Source: Rhodospirillales bacterium
GTDB lineage: Bacteria; Pseudomonadota; Alphaproteobacteria; Rhodospirillales; Shumkoniaceae
NCBI GenBank assembly: GCA_018432935.1
Contig: JAHDSF010000013.1
Coordinates: forward strand, 55,703 to 119,702
Length of the DNA stretch: 64,000 nt
Direction: 5' to 3'
The notes beneath the pieces were generated by a model, which worked only from the letters and a program-made list of their open reading frames with translations, made no database searches and had not been told where the DNA came from. Every line of letters starts with the position of its first letter. Position 1 is the stretch's first letter. Below are positions 34,629 to 43,812 of the stretch, in pieces. The position numbers and the translations under genes are program-made.

Positions 34629-35641
34629 GTCCATTTGCCTCCGGTCTTGGTCAAGAGCCAGGCGAAGAAAGGTGCTCCGAGCAGAGCCGTCAGAATGCTG
34701 AGAGGGATTTCCGCGCTCGTCGCCGTTCGGGCGACCACGTCGATCAGCAGCAGGTAGCAGGCCCCGATCGAGATCGATGCGGGCAGCAACACCGAGTGGT
34801 TGGGCCCCAGGAACATGCGCCCGATATGGGGCACCAGCAGCCCGACCCAGCCGACGATTCCGGCCAGGGCAACGCAGGCGGAGGTCACGGCTGTCGCCGA
34901 GCCGATGATGGCGAAGCGCAGCAGCCTGGTGTCCTCGCCGAATGCCCGGGCGGACTCCTCCCCAAGGCTGAGGACATTGATCCGCCACCGCAGGGCGACC
35001 AGGATCGCCGAGCCTCCGAGAATGATGGGGGCGGCAAAGGCAAGATCCGCATACCCGACACCGGACAGCCCCCCCATCAGCCAGTACACGATGGTGGGAA
35101 GCTTCTCCTCGGGGTCGGCGACGTACTTCACCAGCGAGATCAGCGCCGCGAACACCGCCCCCATGACAAGGCCGGAGAGGACCAGCATCAGCAGCGAGTT
35201 GTCGGATTTCCTGAGCCCGATCAAGCAGGCCGCCACAACCGCGACGACGCCGAATGCGAACGCCAGAAGGTTCGACAACAGGATCGATTCCGTCAGCAAC
35301 AGACCGAGCGCGGCGCCGAACCCCGCCCCTTGTGCGACCCCCAGAATGCTGGGCCCGACGAGCGGATTGCGGAACATGCCCTGAAAGGCCGCCCCGGAGA
35401 CGGACATGCCGGCCCCCACCAACAGGGCAGCCACCCCTCTTGGCAGGCGGATGTTGAGAATGACCGAGCCGACGACGGCTTCAACCCGGTCCCCCCCGTA
35501 GACCAGGGCGGACAAGACATCCCCAACCAGGATCGGAAAGCGGCCGACACAGAGGGAAAGCAGCAGGAAGGCCGGCGGAAGGATCAGGAGACAGAGAGCG
35601 ATCCTTCGGCCGACGCTGTCCGACCGAAAGGCGACAGTCAT
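34625..35641 (-). CDS. Metal-complex ABC transporter permease (FecCD/BtuC family)
   Basis: A 338-residue inner-membrane protein with about ten membrane segments. Typical family sequences are NIRLPRGVAALLVGAGMSVS, GAAFQGMFRNPLVGPSILGV, WLMGGLSGVGYADLAFA and GIVGWVGLLVPHIGRMFLGP. Such permeases import iron-siderophore complexes, haem, cobalamin or other metal chelates. It is flanked by its binding protein (one base apart) and ATPase (overlap). Confidence 0.93.
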   Translation of the reverse strand: MTVAFRSDSVGRRIALCLLILPPAFLLLSLCVGRFPILVGDVLSALVYGGDRVEAVVGSVILNIRLPRGVAALLVGAGMSVSGAAFQGMFRNPLVGPSILGVAQGAGFGAALGLLLTESILLSNLLAFAFGVVAVVAACLIGLRKSDNSLLMLVLSGLVMGAVFAALISLVKYVADPEEKLPTIVYWLMGGLSGVGYADLAFAAPIILGGSAILVALRWRINVLSLGEESARAFGEDTRLLRFAIIGSATAVTSACVALAGIVGWVGLLVPHIGRMFLGPNHSVLLPASISIGACYLLLIDVVARTATSAEIPLSILTALLGAPFFAWLLTKTGGKWT

Positions 35642-35642
35642 T

Positions 35643-36719
35643 CTAGTTCCATTTCCAGTCGCTGGTCGGATCCGGCTTCAGGATGCGATCGACGTCCTGC
35701 TCCGATAGATCGAAGGCGTAGATTCGCTTGAAGTGATCCTTGATCTCGGCGCGGATATCCGTGTCGCCGAACAAGGACGGATGGTTGGTCGAGGCCATCC
35801 ACTTCAGCATCAGGGCAGAATCGGCGCTGGGCGGATACCAGCGGTACTCACCCAGCGGGATCTTGTAGACCCGCCGTTCCTGGACCGCCTTCAAGGCACT
35901 CCAGTCCTGCCCGGGAACGCGGTTTTCGTAGAGGTCCTCCGGCATGGTCGAGCAGAAGTTGGTGATGTAGATCACGTCGGGGTTCCAGCGCAGGATCTGT
36001 TCCATGCCGACCGTGGCACCGCGCGGGCTCGTCTTGATGTCGGCGGCGACGTTCGTCGCCCCGGTATTGCTCAGCCAGTAGTCGGCGAACGAGCCGCTTC
36101 CCGTCGCCATGCGACTTTCCACGTTGAACAGAATCAGTCCTTTGGGCCGATTCTCGGGCTTGATGTCCCGGACCTTGGCCTGGATCGCCGCGAGGGTCGC
36201 ATCGAATTCATCGCGAATCTGTCGGGCACGCTCCTTCTTGCCGAGAACCTCGCCCAGAATACGAAGGTATCCGGTGTAGTACTCGTAGAAGTCGCCGCTG
36301 TCGGTCGCGACCACCGGAAGCCCCACCGCCTCCATCTTCTCGATCTCCCGGATTTCCGGGCTGATCTGGAACACGAGATCCGGCTTGAGCTTCAGCAGCT
36401 CCTCGATGTTGACCTTGAAGCCGCCCTCGATGAAGCCGGTCGGCACCGACAAGAGCTCGGGCGCCATTCTGGCCAGAACGGACTTTTCGACCGCCGTTCT
36501 GGTAACGGGATGCATGCCGACAACTCTCTCCCCCGTCCCATCGACGGCAAAAAGCATCGGCGGCAAGACGACCGGGACGCTGACGATTCTCGTCGGTTGC
36601 GCGGGAACGGAAACGGTCTTCCCCAGCATGTCCTTGACCGGAACCCGGCTGTCCGCCACTGCCACTCCCCCGAGCGCCAGGAAGCTCAGGGCGGCCAGCG
36701 ACACGCAAGCGATCTTCAT
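35643..36719 (-). CDS. Metal-complex ABC transporter periplasmic binding protein (FepB/BtuF family)
   Basis: A 358-residue protein with signal peptide MKIACVSLAALSFLALGGVA; this start was preferred to an upstream in-frame methionine. The mature part follows the periplasmic-binding-protein type III fold: VPAQPTRIVSVPVVLPPMLF, IEELLKLKPDLVFQISPE, GLPVVATDSGDFYEYYTGYL, and IYITNFCSTMPEDLYENRVP. The gap of one base and the overlap downstream make a tight operon with permease, ATPase and FmdE-like gene. The carried metal complex is unknown. The spacer upstream has an AT-rich stretch (GTGTTACATTGTACG) but I found no Fur- or Irr-like box. Confidence 0.88.
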   Translation of the reverse strand: MKIACVSLAALSFLALGGVAVADSRVPVKDMLGKTVSVPAQPTRIVSVPVVLPPMLFAVDGTGERVVGMHPVTRTAVEKSVLARMAPELLSVPTGFIEGGFKVNIEELLKLKPDLVFQISPEIREIEKMEAVGLPVVATDSGDFYEYYTGYLRILGEVLGKKERARQIRDEFDATLAAIQAKVRDIKPENRPKGLILFNVESRMATGSGSFADYWLSNTGATNVAADIKTSPRGATVGMEQILRWNPDVIYITNFCSTMPEDLYENRVPGQDWSALKAVQERRVYKIPLGEYRWYPPSADSALMLKWMASTNHPSLFGDTDIRAEIKDHFKRIYAFDLSEQDVDRILKPDPTSDWKWN

Positions 36720-36863
36720 GATTGACCTCGCCAGAGGATGAAAGTGCGATTCACTCGCATCCGCGTATGGCAAGGCAGCCCTCAAGTCAAGAACAAGAGT
36801 GTTACATTGTACGAATTGCGCCGGCCCGTCCTCGCCAGCAGCGTGCCGCGATGGGGCGTGGGC

Positions 36864-37334
36864 TTACGGCTTCGGCTGGAGCGCGCGCAGCCGGTCCTCC
36901 AGGACCTCGGCGTGATCGGTCGCTCGGGCGATCTTGTCGCTCAGCATCCGCATCACGCCGAGCGCGGTCTCCGGGTTCTCGCTCACGAAGCGAAGGAACA
37001 TGTCGCCGTCGATGCGCAAGACCTTGAGCGGCGTCTGCGCCTTGACCGTGGCCACCCGCGGCGCGTGCCGGAACAGCGCCAACTCGCCGAACAGGGCGTG
37101 ACGACCGAGCCGCTCAACGATGATGGGCTCGCCTTCCCGCTCGACACAGATCTCGACCTCGCCCTCGGCGATCAGGTAGGCGCAATCGGCGGGATCGCCG
37201 CCGCGGAAGAGGACCTCGCCGCTCGCGAACGTCAGAGCCTCGCTGGCGAAGGCCAGCAGCTTGAGCTTCGCCGGATCGAGCGTGGCGAAGATGGGAATGC
37301 CGCGAAGCACGCCACAGGCTGACATGTAGTCCAT
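36864..37334 (-). CDS. Cyclic-nucleotide-binding domain protein
   Basis: A 156-residue single-domain protein; ATG 37334 has AAGGAGG at good distance. It follows the CAP-type fold: PIFATLDPAKLKLLAFASEA, FASGEVLFRGGDPADCAYLI, and the phosphate-binding cassette FGELALFRHAPRVATVKA, which keeps the Glu and Arg that hold the cyclic phosphate and ribose. There is no helix-turn-helix; instead a C-terminal helix (RMLSDKIARATDHAEVLEDR). It is therefore a ligand-binding regulator of proteins, not a transcription factor. It lies 20 bases beyond the stop of the ABC-like gene on the same strand and probably modulates it. A class III nucleotide cyclase is encoded about 18 kb away. Confidence 0.88.
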   Translation of the reverse strand: MDYMSACGVLRGIPIFATLDPAKLKLLAFASEALTFASGEVLFRGGDPADCAYLIAEGEVEICVEREGEPIIVERLGRHALFGELALFRHAPRVATVKAQTPLKVLRIDGDMFLRFVSENPETALGVMRMLSDKIARATDHAEVLEDRLRALQPKP

Positions 37335-37354
37335 GCTCGTCCTCCTTGGTCTCG

Positions 37355-39997
37355 CTATTCGGCTGCCGCCATCCGGTGGAAGATCGTGTCGGGTCCCGCC
37401 AGGTCGGCGACGCTGCCGTGTTCGACCACGCGCCCGTCCTCCATGACCACGATCCGGTCGAAGCACCGGGCCAGCTCGGCCGAGTTCAACACCCAGACGA
37501 TGCCCCGTCCTCCCATTTCCGCGAACACCTTGCGCATGATTTCTGCCTGGGCCGAGAACGAAACGCCCGTCAACGTCATGTTGACCACGAGCAGGTGCGG
37601 CCGCTTGAGCAGGCAGCGGGCAAGCCCGATCTTCTGGCGCTGGGCGACCGTCAGCCGGCTCCCGGCGATCCCCGTCTGTGCCTCCAGTCCAACCTCCACA
37701 AGATCGTTCCGGATCCCCATCGCATCGATGATCGCGTCGATCGACCGGTTGATCCGCTGCTGGGCCTGCGGCGACCCGTACGCCGGTTTGCCGAACAGGA
37801 TGTTGTCCTGGATGGAAGCCGCCGGATTGATGCTGGCGCGGTCGAAGAAGGCGACCGCGCCGCGAAGCCGTTCCGGCAGCCCGCGGGCGAAGGCCCGCCT
37901 TGCCTCGAGGATCTGCACCCGGATCTCCGGGGTGATCAGGCCCAGCCGGTGGCGGGCCTCGATCAGCTTGAACGGCAGCGACATCAGCAACCGCTGTTCC
38001 GCTGCCTCGATCTTGTCCGGACCTTCGCTTCTCGCGTGCCGGATCACTTGCCGGAATACCGGGATGTCGTCGGCATCGATGAAGCTGAAGCGCGAAAAGT
38101 ACTCGTGGTCGCGCGGCAGGTCCTGGAACAGGTCGATCATGATCTCGGCCAGTCGCTGACCGATGTCGAGAAAGGCGTCTTTTAGCCCAACCTCTTCCAA
38201 AGTTCCCAGGACGTAGGGATGGTCGGCCAAGCGATCAACATTGAACGTCTCGCCGACCGGGGCCCCGAACAACAGGTTCTCGGCAACCGACATGTTAGTG
38301 TTGTAGGCGCTCTCGTCGAAGGGCTCGACCAGCCCCCGAAGCGTGTCGTCGGAGAGCCTGGCGTGGAACTCCTCGCGGGCATCGAGGAGCCGCCCCACGA
38401 GATCGGGGTTGCGGGCGCCGTCGATCCGGCTGAGCAGGCCGATCCGGTAGATGTCCTCTTCGAGCTCGACCGTCCGCAGCACTTCGAGGACCCGCCCGCC
38501 GAGGGCATGCGGACCGTCGATTCCGACGTCCTCGTAGTCGATCCATTCCGCCGCGAGATCGGCGGTCGTCGATCCTGCCGCTTCGGCTTCCGCCACCAAG
38601 CGTTCGTGCCTCGTCTTTGCACTGCCACTCAGCTCTCGTTGCATCACCGGGCGGTGCCTGATGCCGTAGAGCAGATTGTCGCGTATCGTTCCCGCGAACA
38701 CGTAGGCAGCCTGATCGAGATAGGCGATCCGACGCCCGGTCACGGCTTCGGGCAGGCGGTGGAGCTGATACTCCCCGATCCTGACCGAGCCGGCGGTGGG
38801 AAAGAGGATGCGGGCCAGCACCTGCGCAAGCCCGGCTCTGCCTGCATCGCCGATGCCGACCACGGCCGTCCGCTCCGACAGCGGCAGCGACAGGGTGACG
38901 CCGTCGAGCACCTTCAGGCCGTCCTGCTCGAGCACCAGGTTGGTGGCGACAAGAGAGCCGTCCAATGGAGGAATCTTTTCCGGCACCTCGGAGAAGATCT
39001 CCTCGGAAAGCAGACCGGCCGGTTCGAACTGCTCGATGACCTGCTGGTACTTGATCCGCACGTCCTCCATGGTCTGGTAGTAGTTGAGGAGTTCCCGCCA
39101 CGGCGCCGACAGATCCTTGTGGGCTGCAAGGACAGCCACCAGCGCCCCGAAGCTGAGATCGCCCTGAATGACCAGGTACCCGCCGATCGCAAAGAAGAAG
39201 AAGGGTGTCACGCTGGCCAGGAAGTTGTTGAGGAACTTGACCAGGAACTTGAGCCGGTAGATCCGGAATCGGATTGCATAGATCTGGCCGGAGCGGGCGG
39301 AAAAGTCGGCGAGCTCCCGCTCCGAGGTGTTGTGGACGTGGATTTCCTGGATGCCCTGGACTGCCTCGCCGATCCGCTCCGACAACTTGCGTGCGGTCCG
39401 CACGCGCTCCTTGGCGAGCGCGTTCACCTTGCGCTGCAGCTTGGGGATGAGATAGGCCTGCAGGGGGTACATGGCGACCGCCGCCATGCCCAGAACGGGA
39501 TCCTGCACGAACATGAACACGAGGATGGTCAGCAGGGTTCCGCCCTGAAACGCCGGCAGGGCCAGGGCATCGCCAATGAAACCTCCGAGCGGCTCCACTT
39601 CCGACACGATCATCGCGATCATCTCGCCGGGCGAGACGCGCCGGAAGCGGGGCATCGGAAAACGCAGGATGCGGCCGAACAGCTGATAACGCAGCCGCCT
39701 CAGCATGCGCTCCCCGAGCTGCCCCTTGTAGACGTTGACCCAATACTTGAAGCCGCCGTTGATCAGCACCAGCACCAGGTAGGCGGCGCACAGCAGCATC
39801 AGGTATTCGACCTGCCCCAGCTCGATGTCACTCCAGGTCTTCGGAAAACCGGAGCCCCCGATCGCCTCGTTGACGATCGTCTTCGGCAACTCGAGCGACA
39901 GGTAGAGAAACGGAAACGAGATCACCGTCACCACGAGGACGATGATCTGAGCCCGCATGCTGTAGCGAAAAATGAACCGGAAAATCGTGGGCTCCAT
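37355..39997 (-). CDS. ABC-exporter-like membrane protein with degenerate nucleotide-binding domain
   Basis: An 880-residue protein. Residues 1-330 are an exporter-type membrane domain with about six segments. The nucleotide-binding part is abnormal: Walker A reads GIGDAGRAG (381-389; Lys replaced by Arg), the signature LTVAQ (782-786) replaces LSGGQ, Walker B is LLVVNMT (802-808; Asp-Glu replaced by Asn-Met), and the switch His is Asn (VLNSAEL). About 330 residues separate Walker A from the signature, versus about 110 normally. Within this insert a Q-loop-like motif occurs three times: TIRDNLLYG (437-445), SVAENLLFG (570-578) and SIQDNILFG (728-736). It can hardly hydrolyse ATP in the usual way. 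The cyclic-nucleotide-binding gene follows on the same strand and a glycan operon diverges. Confidence 0.85.
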   Translation of the reverse strand: MEPTIFRFIFRYSMRAQIIVLVVTVISFPFLYLSLELPKTIVNEAIGGSGFPKTWSDIELGQVEYLMLLCAAYLVLVLINGGFKYWVNVYKGQLGERMLRRLRYQLFGRILRFPMPRFRRVSPGEMIAMIVSEVEPLGGFIGDALALPAFQGGTLLTILVFMFVQDPVLGMAAVAMYPLQAYLIPKLQRKVNALAKERVRTARKLSERIGEAVQGIQEIHVHNTSERELADFSARSGQIYAIRFRIYRLKFLVKFLNNFLASVTPFFFFAIGGYLVIQGDLSFGALVAVLAAHKDLSAPWRELLNYYQTMEDVRIKYQQVIEQFEPAGLLSEEIFSEVPEKIPPLDGSLVATNLVLEQDGLKVLDGVTLSLPLSERTAVVGIGDAGRAGLAQVLARILFPTAGSVRIGEYQLHRLPEAVTGRRIAYLDQAAYVFAGTIRDNLLYGIRHRPVMQRELSGSAKTRHERLVAEAEAAGSTTADLAAEWIDYEDVGIDGPHALGGRVLEVLRTVELEEDIYRIGLLSRIDGARNPDLVGRLLDAREEFHARLSDDTLRGLVEPFDESAYNTNMSVAENLLFGAPVGETFNVDRLADHPYVLGTLEEVGLKDAFLDIGQRLAEIMIDLFQDLPRDHEYFSRFSFIDADDIPVFRQVIRHARSEGPDKIEAAEQRLLMSLPFKLIEARHRLGLITPEIRVQILEARRAFARGLPERLRGAVAFFDRASINPAASIQDNILFGKPAYGSPQAQQRINRSIDAIIDAMGIRNDLVEVGLEAQTGIAGSRLTVAQRQKIGLARCLLKRPHLLVVNMTLTGVSFSAQAEIMRKVFAEMGGRGIVWVLNSAELARCFDRIVVMEDGRVVEHGSVADLAGPDTIFHRMAAAE

Positions 39998-40201
39998 CCG
40001 GCGTAGCCTTCGGCACAGGTTGGTGGTGGATCTCGGGTAGGACAGAAGTCCGAAGTAATTATGTGGGAATAGCCGATCGCGCGCGTCAACCTGTCCCCCT
40101 ATAACGTCTTAGTCACGCGGAGTTGTCAGACCGGCCATCGGAAATCTCTCGCGAGCACCCCACCTGATCTGGCGCACCATTGCCGCGGGGGGCACCCACG
40201 C
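39998..40201. other. Divergent spacer between ABC-like gene and glycan operon
   Basis: 204 bases that must hold both promoters. A good -10 (TATAAC, 40100-40105) faces the glycan operon but lacks a matching -35. Leftward, TTGACG and CATAAT are about 20 bases apart, too far for a standard promoter. No operator-like palindrome was seen. Confidence 0.35.
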
Positions 40202-41416
40202 ATGAGAAAGTTGTCCCGGCTGCTGATCTACAGCCATGACTCGTTCGGGCTCGGCCACATCCGCCGCACCCGCGCGATCGCACACTCCCTGGTCGCCCGC
40301 CGTGACGACTTGTCGGTTCTCATCCTCTCGGGCTCGCCGGTTGTTGGCAGCTTCGAGTTCTGCGGGCGCATCGATTTCGTCCGCATCCCAGGCGTGGTCA
40401 AGCTCCGCCACGGCGACTACGCGTCCTACAGCCTCGATATGGGGATCGAGGAGATCATGACGCTGCGGGCCGAGATCATCCGCCGCACGGCAGAGGTGTT
40501 CCGGCCCGACGTCTTTCTCGTCGACAAGGAGCCTCTCGGAATGAAGGGCGAGGTTCGCGACACTCTGACGATGTTGAAGGCGCAAGGCACCGTCAACATC
40601 CTGGGCCTGCGCGACGTCATGGACGATCCCGGGCAGCTGGCCGACGAATGGGACCGCAAGAGCGCCATTCCCGCCCTGCGCGACCTCTACGATCAGGTCT
40701 GGGTCTACGGCTTGCCAGAAGTCTTCGCCCCCCTCGATGGCCTGCCCATCCCCGCTTCCGTCACGGCCAAGACCGCCTATACCGGCTATATCCGCCGCTC
40801 GACGCTGCAGGGAGTCGCGAAGCCCCGGCCAGCCGGTCTCAAAAGCCCGTACGTCCTGGTGACCGCAGGCGGTGGCGGCGACGGCGAGGATCTGATCGAC
40901 TGGGTGCTTGGCGCCTACGAGCACGACCCCGACATCCCGGTGCGGGCCTTCGTCGTCCTCGGCCCCTTCATGCCGGCCAACCTGCAAGCCCGGTTCCGCG
41001 ACAGGGCAAGACGGCTGGACAAGGTGGCCATGACCACCTTCGAGCCCAACCTGGAGAGCATCATGAAGCGCGCCGAAGGCGTTGTTTCGATGGGCGGATA
41101 CAATACGTTCTGCGAGATCCTCTCGTTCGACAAGCCCGCCCTCGTGGTGCCGCGTGCCGTCCCGCGGATGGAGCAGCACATCCGCGCTGCACGAGCCCAG
41201 GAGCTCGGCCTGCTGACCATGCTGGGCGATGCCAAACAGCGAGATCCTCGACGGATGGCCCAGGCCATCCGCAATCTGCCGTCGCAGCCCAAGCCTTCCC
41301 AGGTGTCGCTCCCGGGACTGCTCGACGGATTGCCGGCGATCGGGCGCCTGCTGGACGACTGGCTTGATGCCGCGTCCGGCGCGTCGCACCTGTCCGTCGT
41401 CGGCAAGACCCACTGA
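40202..41416 (+). CDS. MurG/GT28-like predicted glycosyltransferase
   Basis: A 404-residue cytoplasmic protein. It opens LLIYSHDSFGLGHIRRTRAI, the glycine-rich nucleotide-fold start of MurG-like enzymes, and the C-terminal half has LVTAGGGGDGEDLIDWVL and SMGGYNTFCEILSFDKPALV followed by VPRAVPRMEQHIRA, the nucleotide-sugar site of the GT28 fold. It is the first gene of the glycan operon. A homologue of the same type lies further on (44393-45562). Confidence 0.85.
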   Translation: MRKLSRLLIYSHDSFGLGHIRRTRAIAHSLVARRDDLSVLILSGSPVVGSFEFCGRIDFVRIPGVVKLRHGDYASYSLDMGIEEIMTLRAEIIRRTAEVFRPDVFLVDKEPLGMKGEVRDTLTMLKAQGTVNILGLRDVMDDPGQLADEWDRKSAIPALRDLYDQVWVYGLPEVFAPLDGLPIPASVTAKTAYTGYIRRSTLQGVAKPRPAGLKSPYVLVTAGGGGDGEDLIDWVLGAYEHDPDIPVRAFVVLGPFMPANLQARFRDRARRLDKVAMTTFEPNLESIMKRAEGVVSMGGYNTFCEILSFDKPALVVPRAVPRMEQHIRAARAQELGLLTMLGDAKQRDPRRMAQAIRNLPSQPKPSQVSLPGLLDGLPAIGRLLDDWLDAASGASHLSVVGKTH

Positions 41417-41422
41417 TTCGCC

Positions 41423-42670
41423 GTGACCGTCGCCTTCGTCCTCAAGGGCTATCCGCGCCTGTCGGAGACATTCATCGCGCAAGAGATCCGGGCCCTGGAA
41501 GGGCGCGGCCTCGACATCCTGATCGTATCGTTGCGCCACCCGACCGGTGCGAAGCGCCACCCGATCCACGACGAGATCGCCGCCCGCGTCATCTATCTTC
41601 CGGAATACCTGTATCAGGAGCCTTTGCGGGTGCTGCGGGCCTGGTGGGCGGTCCGAGCGCTGCCGAAGTACCGGAGAGCCTTCCGGACATGGTGGCGTGA
41701 CCTGAGGCGCGACCGCACGGCGAACCGCATCCGCCGCTTCGGCCAGGCTCTCGTGCTTGCGCACGAGTTGCCCCCGTCCTGCCGGCACCTCCACGCGCAT
41801 TTCCTGCACACCCCCGCCTCCGTCACCCGCTACGCGGCGACGATTCTGGGCCTGCCGTGGACGTGCTCGGCCCATGCCAAGGACATCTGGACGATCCCGG
41901 AGTGGGAGAAGCGCGAGAAGCTTGCGGACTGCCGCTGGCTCGTCACGTGCACCGGCGTCAACGCCCGTCATCTCGAGGAATTGACCTCCGAGCGCGGGCG
42001 GGTGGAGCTGCTCTACCACGGCATCGACTTCGCGCGGTTTCCGCCTGCCCCGCCACGATCGCGACGCGACGGCTCGTCGGCGGACGCCCCCGTCGTCGTC
42101 TTGTCGGTAGGCCGAGTGGTCGAGAAGAAAGGTTATCCGGACCTCCTGCGGGCCCTGGCAGCCCTCGGCGACCTCCACTGGCGCTTCGTCCACGTCGGAG
42201 GGGGCGAGATGTCGAAGCAGCTCCGGATGCTGGCGCACCGGCTGGGAATCGCCGCACGAGTGCAGTGGCTGGGGGCGCTGTCCCAGACCGAGGTGCTGAC
42301 GCGCTATCGCGAGGCCGATCTTTTCGTGCTGCCGTCCCGCATCGCCGACAGCGGCGATCGCGACGGGCTTCCCAACGTCTTCATGGAGGCGCAAAGCCAG
42401 GCGCTCTGCTGCCTTGGGACCAGCGTCTCGGCCATCCCCGAACTCATCATCGACGGCCAGACCGGGCTGCTGGCACCGCCCGACGACCCCGCCGCCCTGA
42501 CCGGAGCGCTGGCCCGCCTGATCCGCGATCCCGACTTGCGGCTGCGTCTCGGCAAGGCAGGCGAGGCCCGCGTTCGCAGTCGTTTCGGCTTCGGTGCCGG
42601 CATCGACCGGCTGGCCGAGAAATTCGCCATCGGCAACGCCGCTGTCCGACGGGAGCGGGCGTCGGCATGA
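41423..42670 (+). CDS. GT4 family glycosyltransferase
   Basis: A 415-residue GT-B enzyme starting with GTG. VAFVLKGYPRLSETFIAQEI is the usual opening of exopolysaccharide-type GT4 enzymes. The donor-binding half has VLSVGRVVEKKGYPDLLRAL, FVHVGGGEMSKQL, LFVLPSRIADSGDRDGLPNV with the E-x7-E-type block VFMEAQSQALCCLGTSVSAI and PELIIDGQTGLLAPPDDPAA. Sugar donor and acceptor are unknown. Its stop overlaps the ATG of the next glycosyltransferase gene. Confidence 0.9.
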   Translation: MTVAFVLKGYPRLSETFIAQEIRALEGRGLDILIVSLRHPTGAKRHPIHDEIAARVIYLPEYLYQEPLRVLRAWWAVRALPKYRRAFRTWWRDLRRDRTANRIRRFGQALVLAHELPPSCRHLHAHFLHTPASVTRYAATILGLPWTCSAHAKDIWTIPEWEKREKLADCRWLVTCTGVNARHLEELTSERGRVELLYHGIDFARFPPAPPRSRRDGSSADAPVVVLSVGRVVEKKGYPDLLRALAALGDLHWRFVHVGGGEMSKQLRMLAHRLGIAARVQWLGALSQTEVLTRYREADLFVLPSRIADSGDRDGLPNVFMEAQSQALCCLGTSVSAIPELIIDGQTGLLAPPDDPAALTGALARLIRDPDLRLRLGKAGEARVRSRFGFGAGIDRLAEKFAIGNAAVRRERASA

Positions 42671-43812
42671 GGAGGGTCGCCTTTTACGCGCCTTTGAAGC
42701 CCCCGACCCACGCGGTGCCGTCCGGAGACCGCCGCATGGCACGCCTGATGATGGCGGCGATCGAGCGGGCCGGGTATCCGGTCTTCCTGGCCAGCCGCTT
42801 CCGCTCCTATGACGGCGCAGGCTCAGCGGAACGGCAGGCGCGCCTCCGCGAGCTTGGTCGGCGGCTGGCGGAACGCTGCATCCGCCGTCTCGAGAAGGAC
42901 CCGCCGCTCGCCTGGTTCACCTACCACCTCTATCACAAGGCGCCGGACTGGATCGGCCCCCGGGTGGCTCGGCATTTCGACATCCCGTACCTGGTCGCCG
43001 AAGCCTCCCACGCCCCCAAGCAGGCCCGAGGGCCCTGGGCGCTCGGGTTTGGGGGGGCGACTGAGGCCATCGGCCAGGCCGATATCGTGTTCGTGGTCAA
43101 TCCCCATGATGCCGCATGCCTGGCGCCGCTGTTCAGCCGCTCCGATGTGGCGGTGCCGCTGCCCCCGTTCCTGGAACTCGCGCCTTACCGCGACGCCCAT
43201 GCCGCCCGGCAGGAGCATCGGCGGACCATCGCGCAAGCCTGCCGGCTCGACGGGGCAATCCCGTGGCTGTTGAGCGCGGCCATGATGCGAGCCGACGTGA
43301 AGCTTGCGTCCTACCGCCTTCTCGGCCGCGCGCTCGAGCCGCTCGGCACCCTTCCCTGGACCCTGATCGTCGCCGGTGACGGCCCCGCGCGACCCCTGGT
43401 CGAGGAAGCCCTGCGCCCGTTGGTGTCACGCGTACGCTTCCTCGGCGCCCTTCCCCCGGAGGCGCTACCGCCGTTCTACGCCGCAGCCGACGTGATGGTG
43501 TGGCCGGCGATCGGAGAAGCTTACGGGATGGCGCTGCTCGAGGCCCAGGCCGCAGGCTGCCCGGTAATCGCCGGACGGACCGGTGGCGTGCCGGCGATCG
43601 TCGGCGACGGCCGCACCGGCATGCTGGTCCCCGAAGATGATGCCGCAGCCTTCGGCCGGGCCGTCCGTGCCCTTCTGTCCGATCCTGGCCGCCGGACCGA
43701 CATGCGTCGCGAGTGCCTGGCCACGACCCTGCGCAACCACGGCCTGGACTCGGCCGCCGAGACCATCGGCTCGGCTCTTCGTCGGCTGACACGGGAACGA
43801 CGCCCATGGTGA
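42667..43812 (+). CDS. GT4 family glycosyltransferase
   Basis: A 381-residue GT-B enzyme. VAFYAPLKPPTHAVPSGDRR opens the acceptor half. The donor half shows LIVAGDGPARPLVEEALRPL, VRFLGALPPEALPPFYAAAD, VMVWPAIGEAYGMALLEAQA and GCPVIAGRTGGVPAIVGDGR, the standard GT4 pattern with the E-A-Y-G-M-A-L-L-E retaining motif. ATG overlaps the preceding stop (ATGA) and its own stop lies inside the start of the phosphatase gene. Confidence 0.9.
   Translation: MRRVAFYAPLKPPTHAVPSGDRRMARLMMAAIERAGYPVFLASRFRSYDGAGSAERQARLRELGRRLAERCIRRLEKDPPLAWFTYHLYHKAPDWIGPRVARHFDIPYLVAEASHAPKQARGPWALGFGGATEAIGQADIVFVVNPHDAACLAPLFSRSDVAVPLPPFLELAPYRDAHAARQEHRRTIAQACRLDGAIPWLLSAAMMRADVKLASYRLLGRALEPLGTLPWTLIVAGDGPARPLVEEALRPLVSRVRFLGALPPEALPPFYAAADVMVWPAIGEAYGMALLEAQAAGCPVIAGRTGGVPAIVGDGRTGMLVPEDDAAAFGRAVRALLSDPGRRTDMRRECLATTLRNHGLDSAAETIGSALRRLTRERRPW

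Noticed and set aside
40109..42742. An 877-codon minus-strand open frame under the glycosyltransferases
   Set aside because: Antisense shadow of two GT-B enzymes; composition is typical of a reversed high-GC frame.
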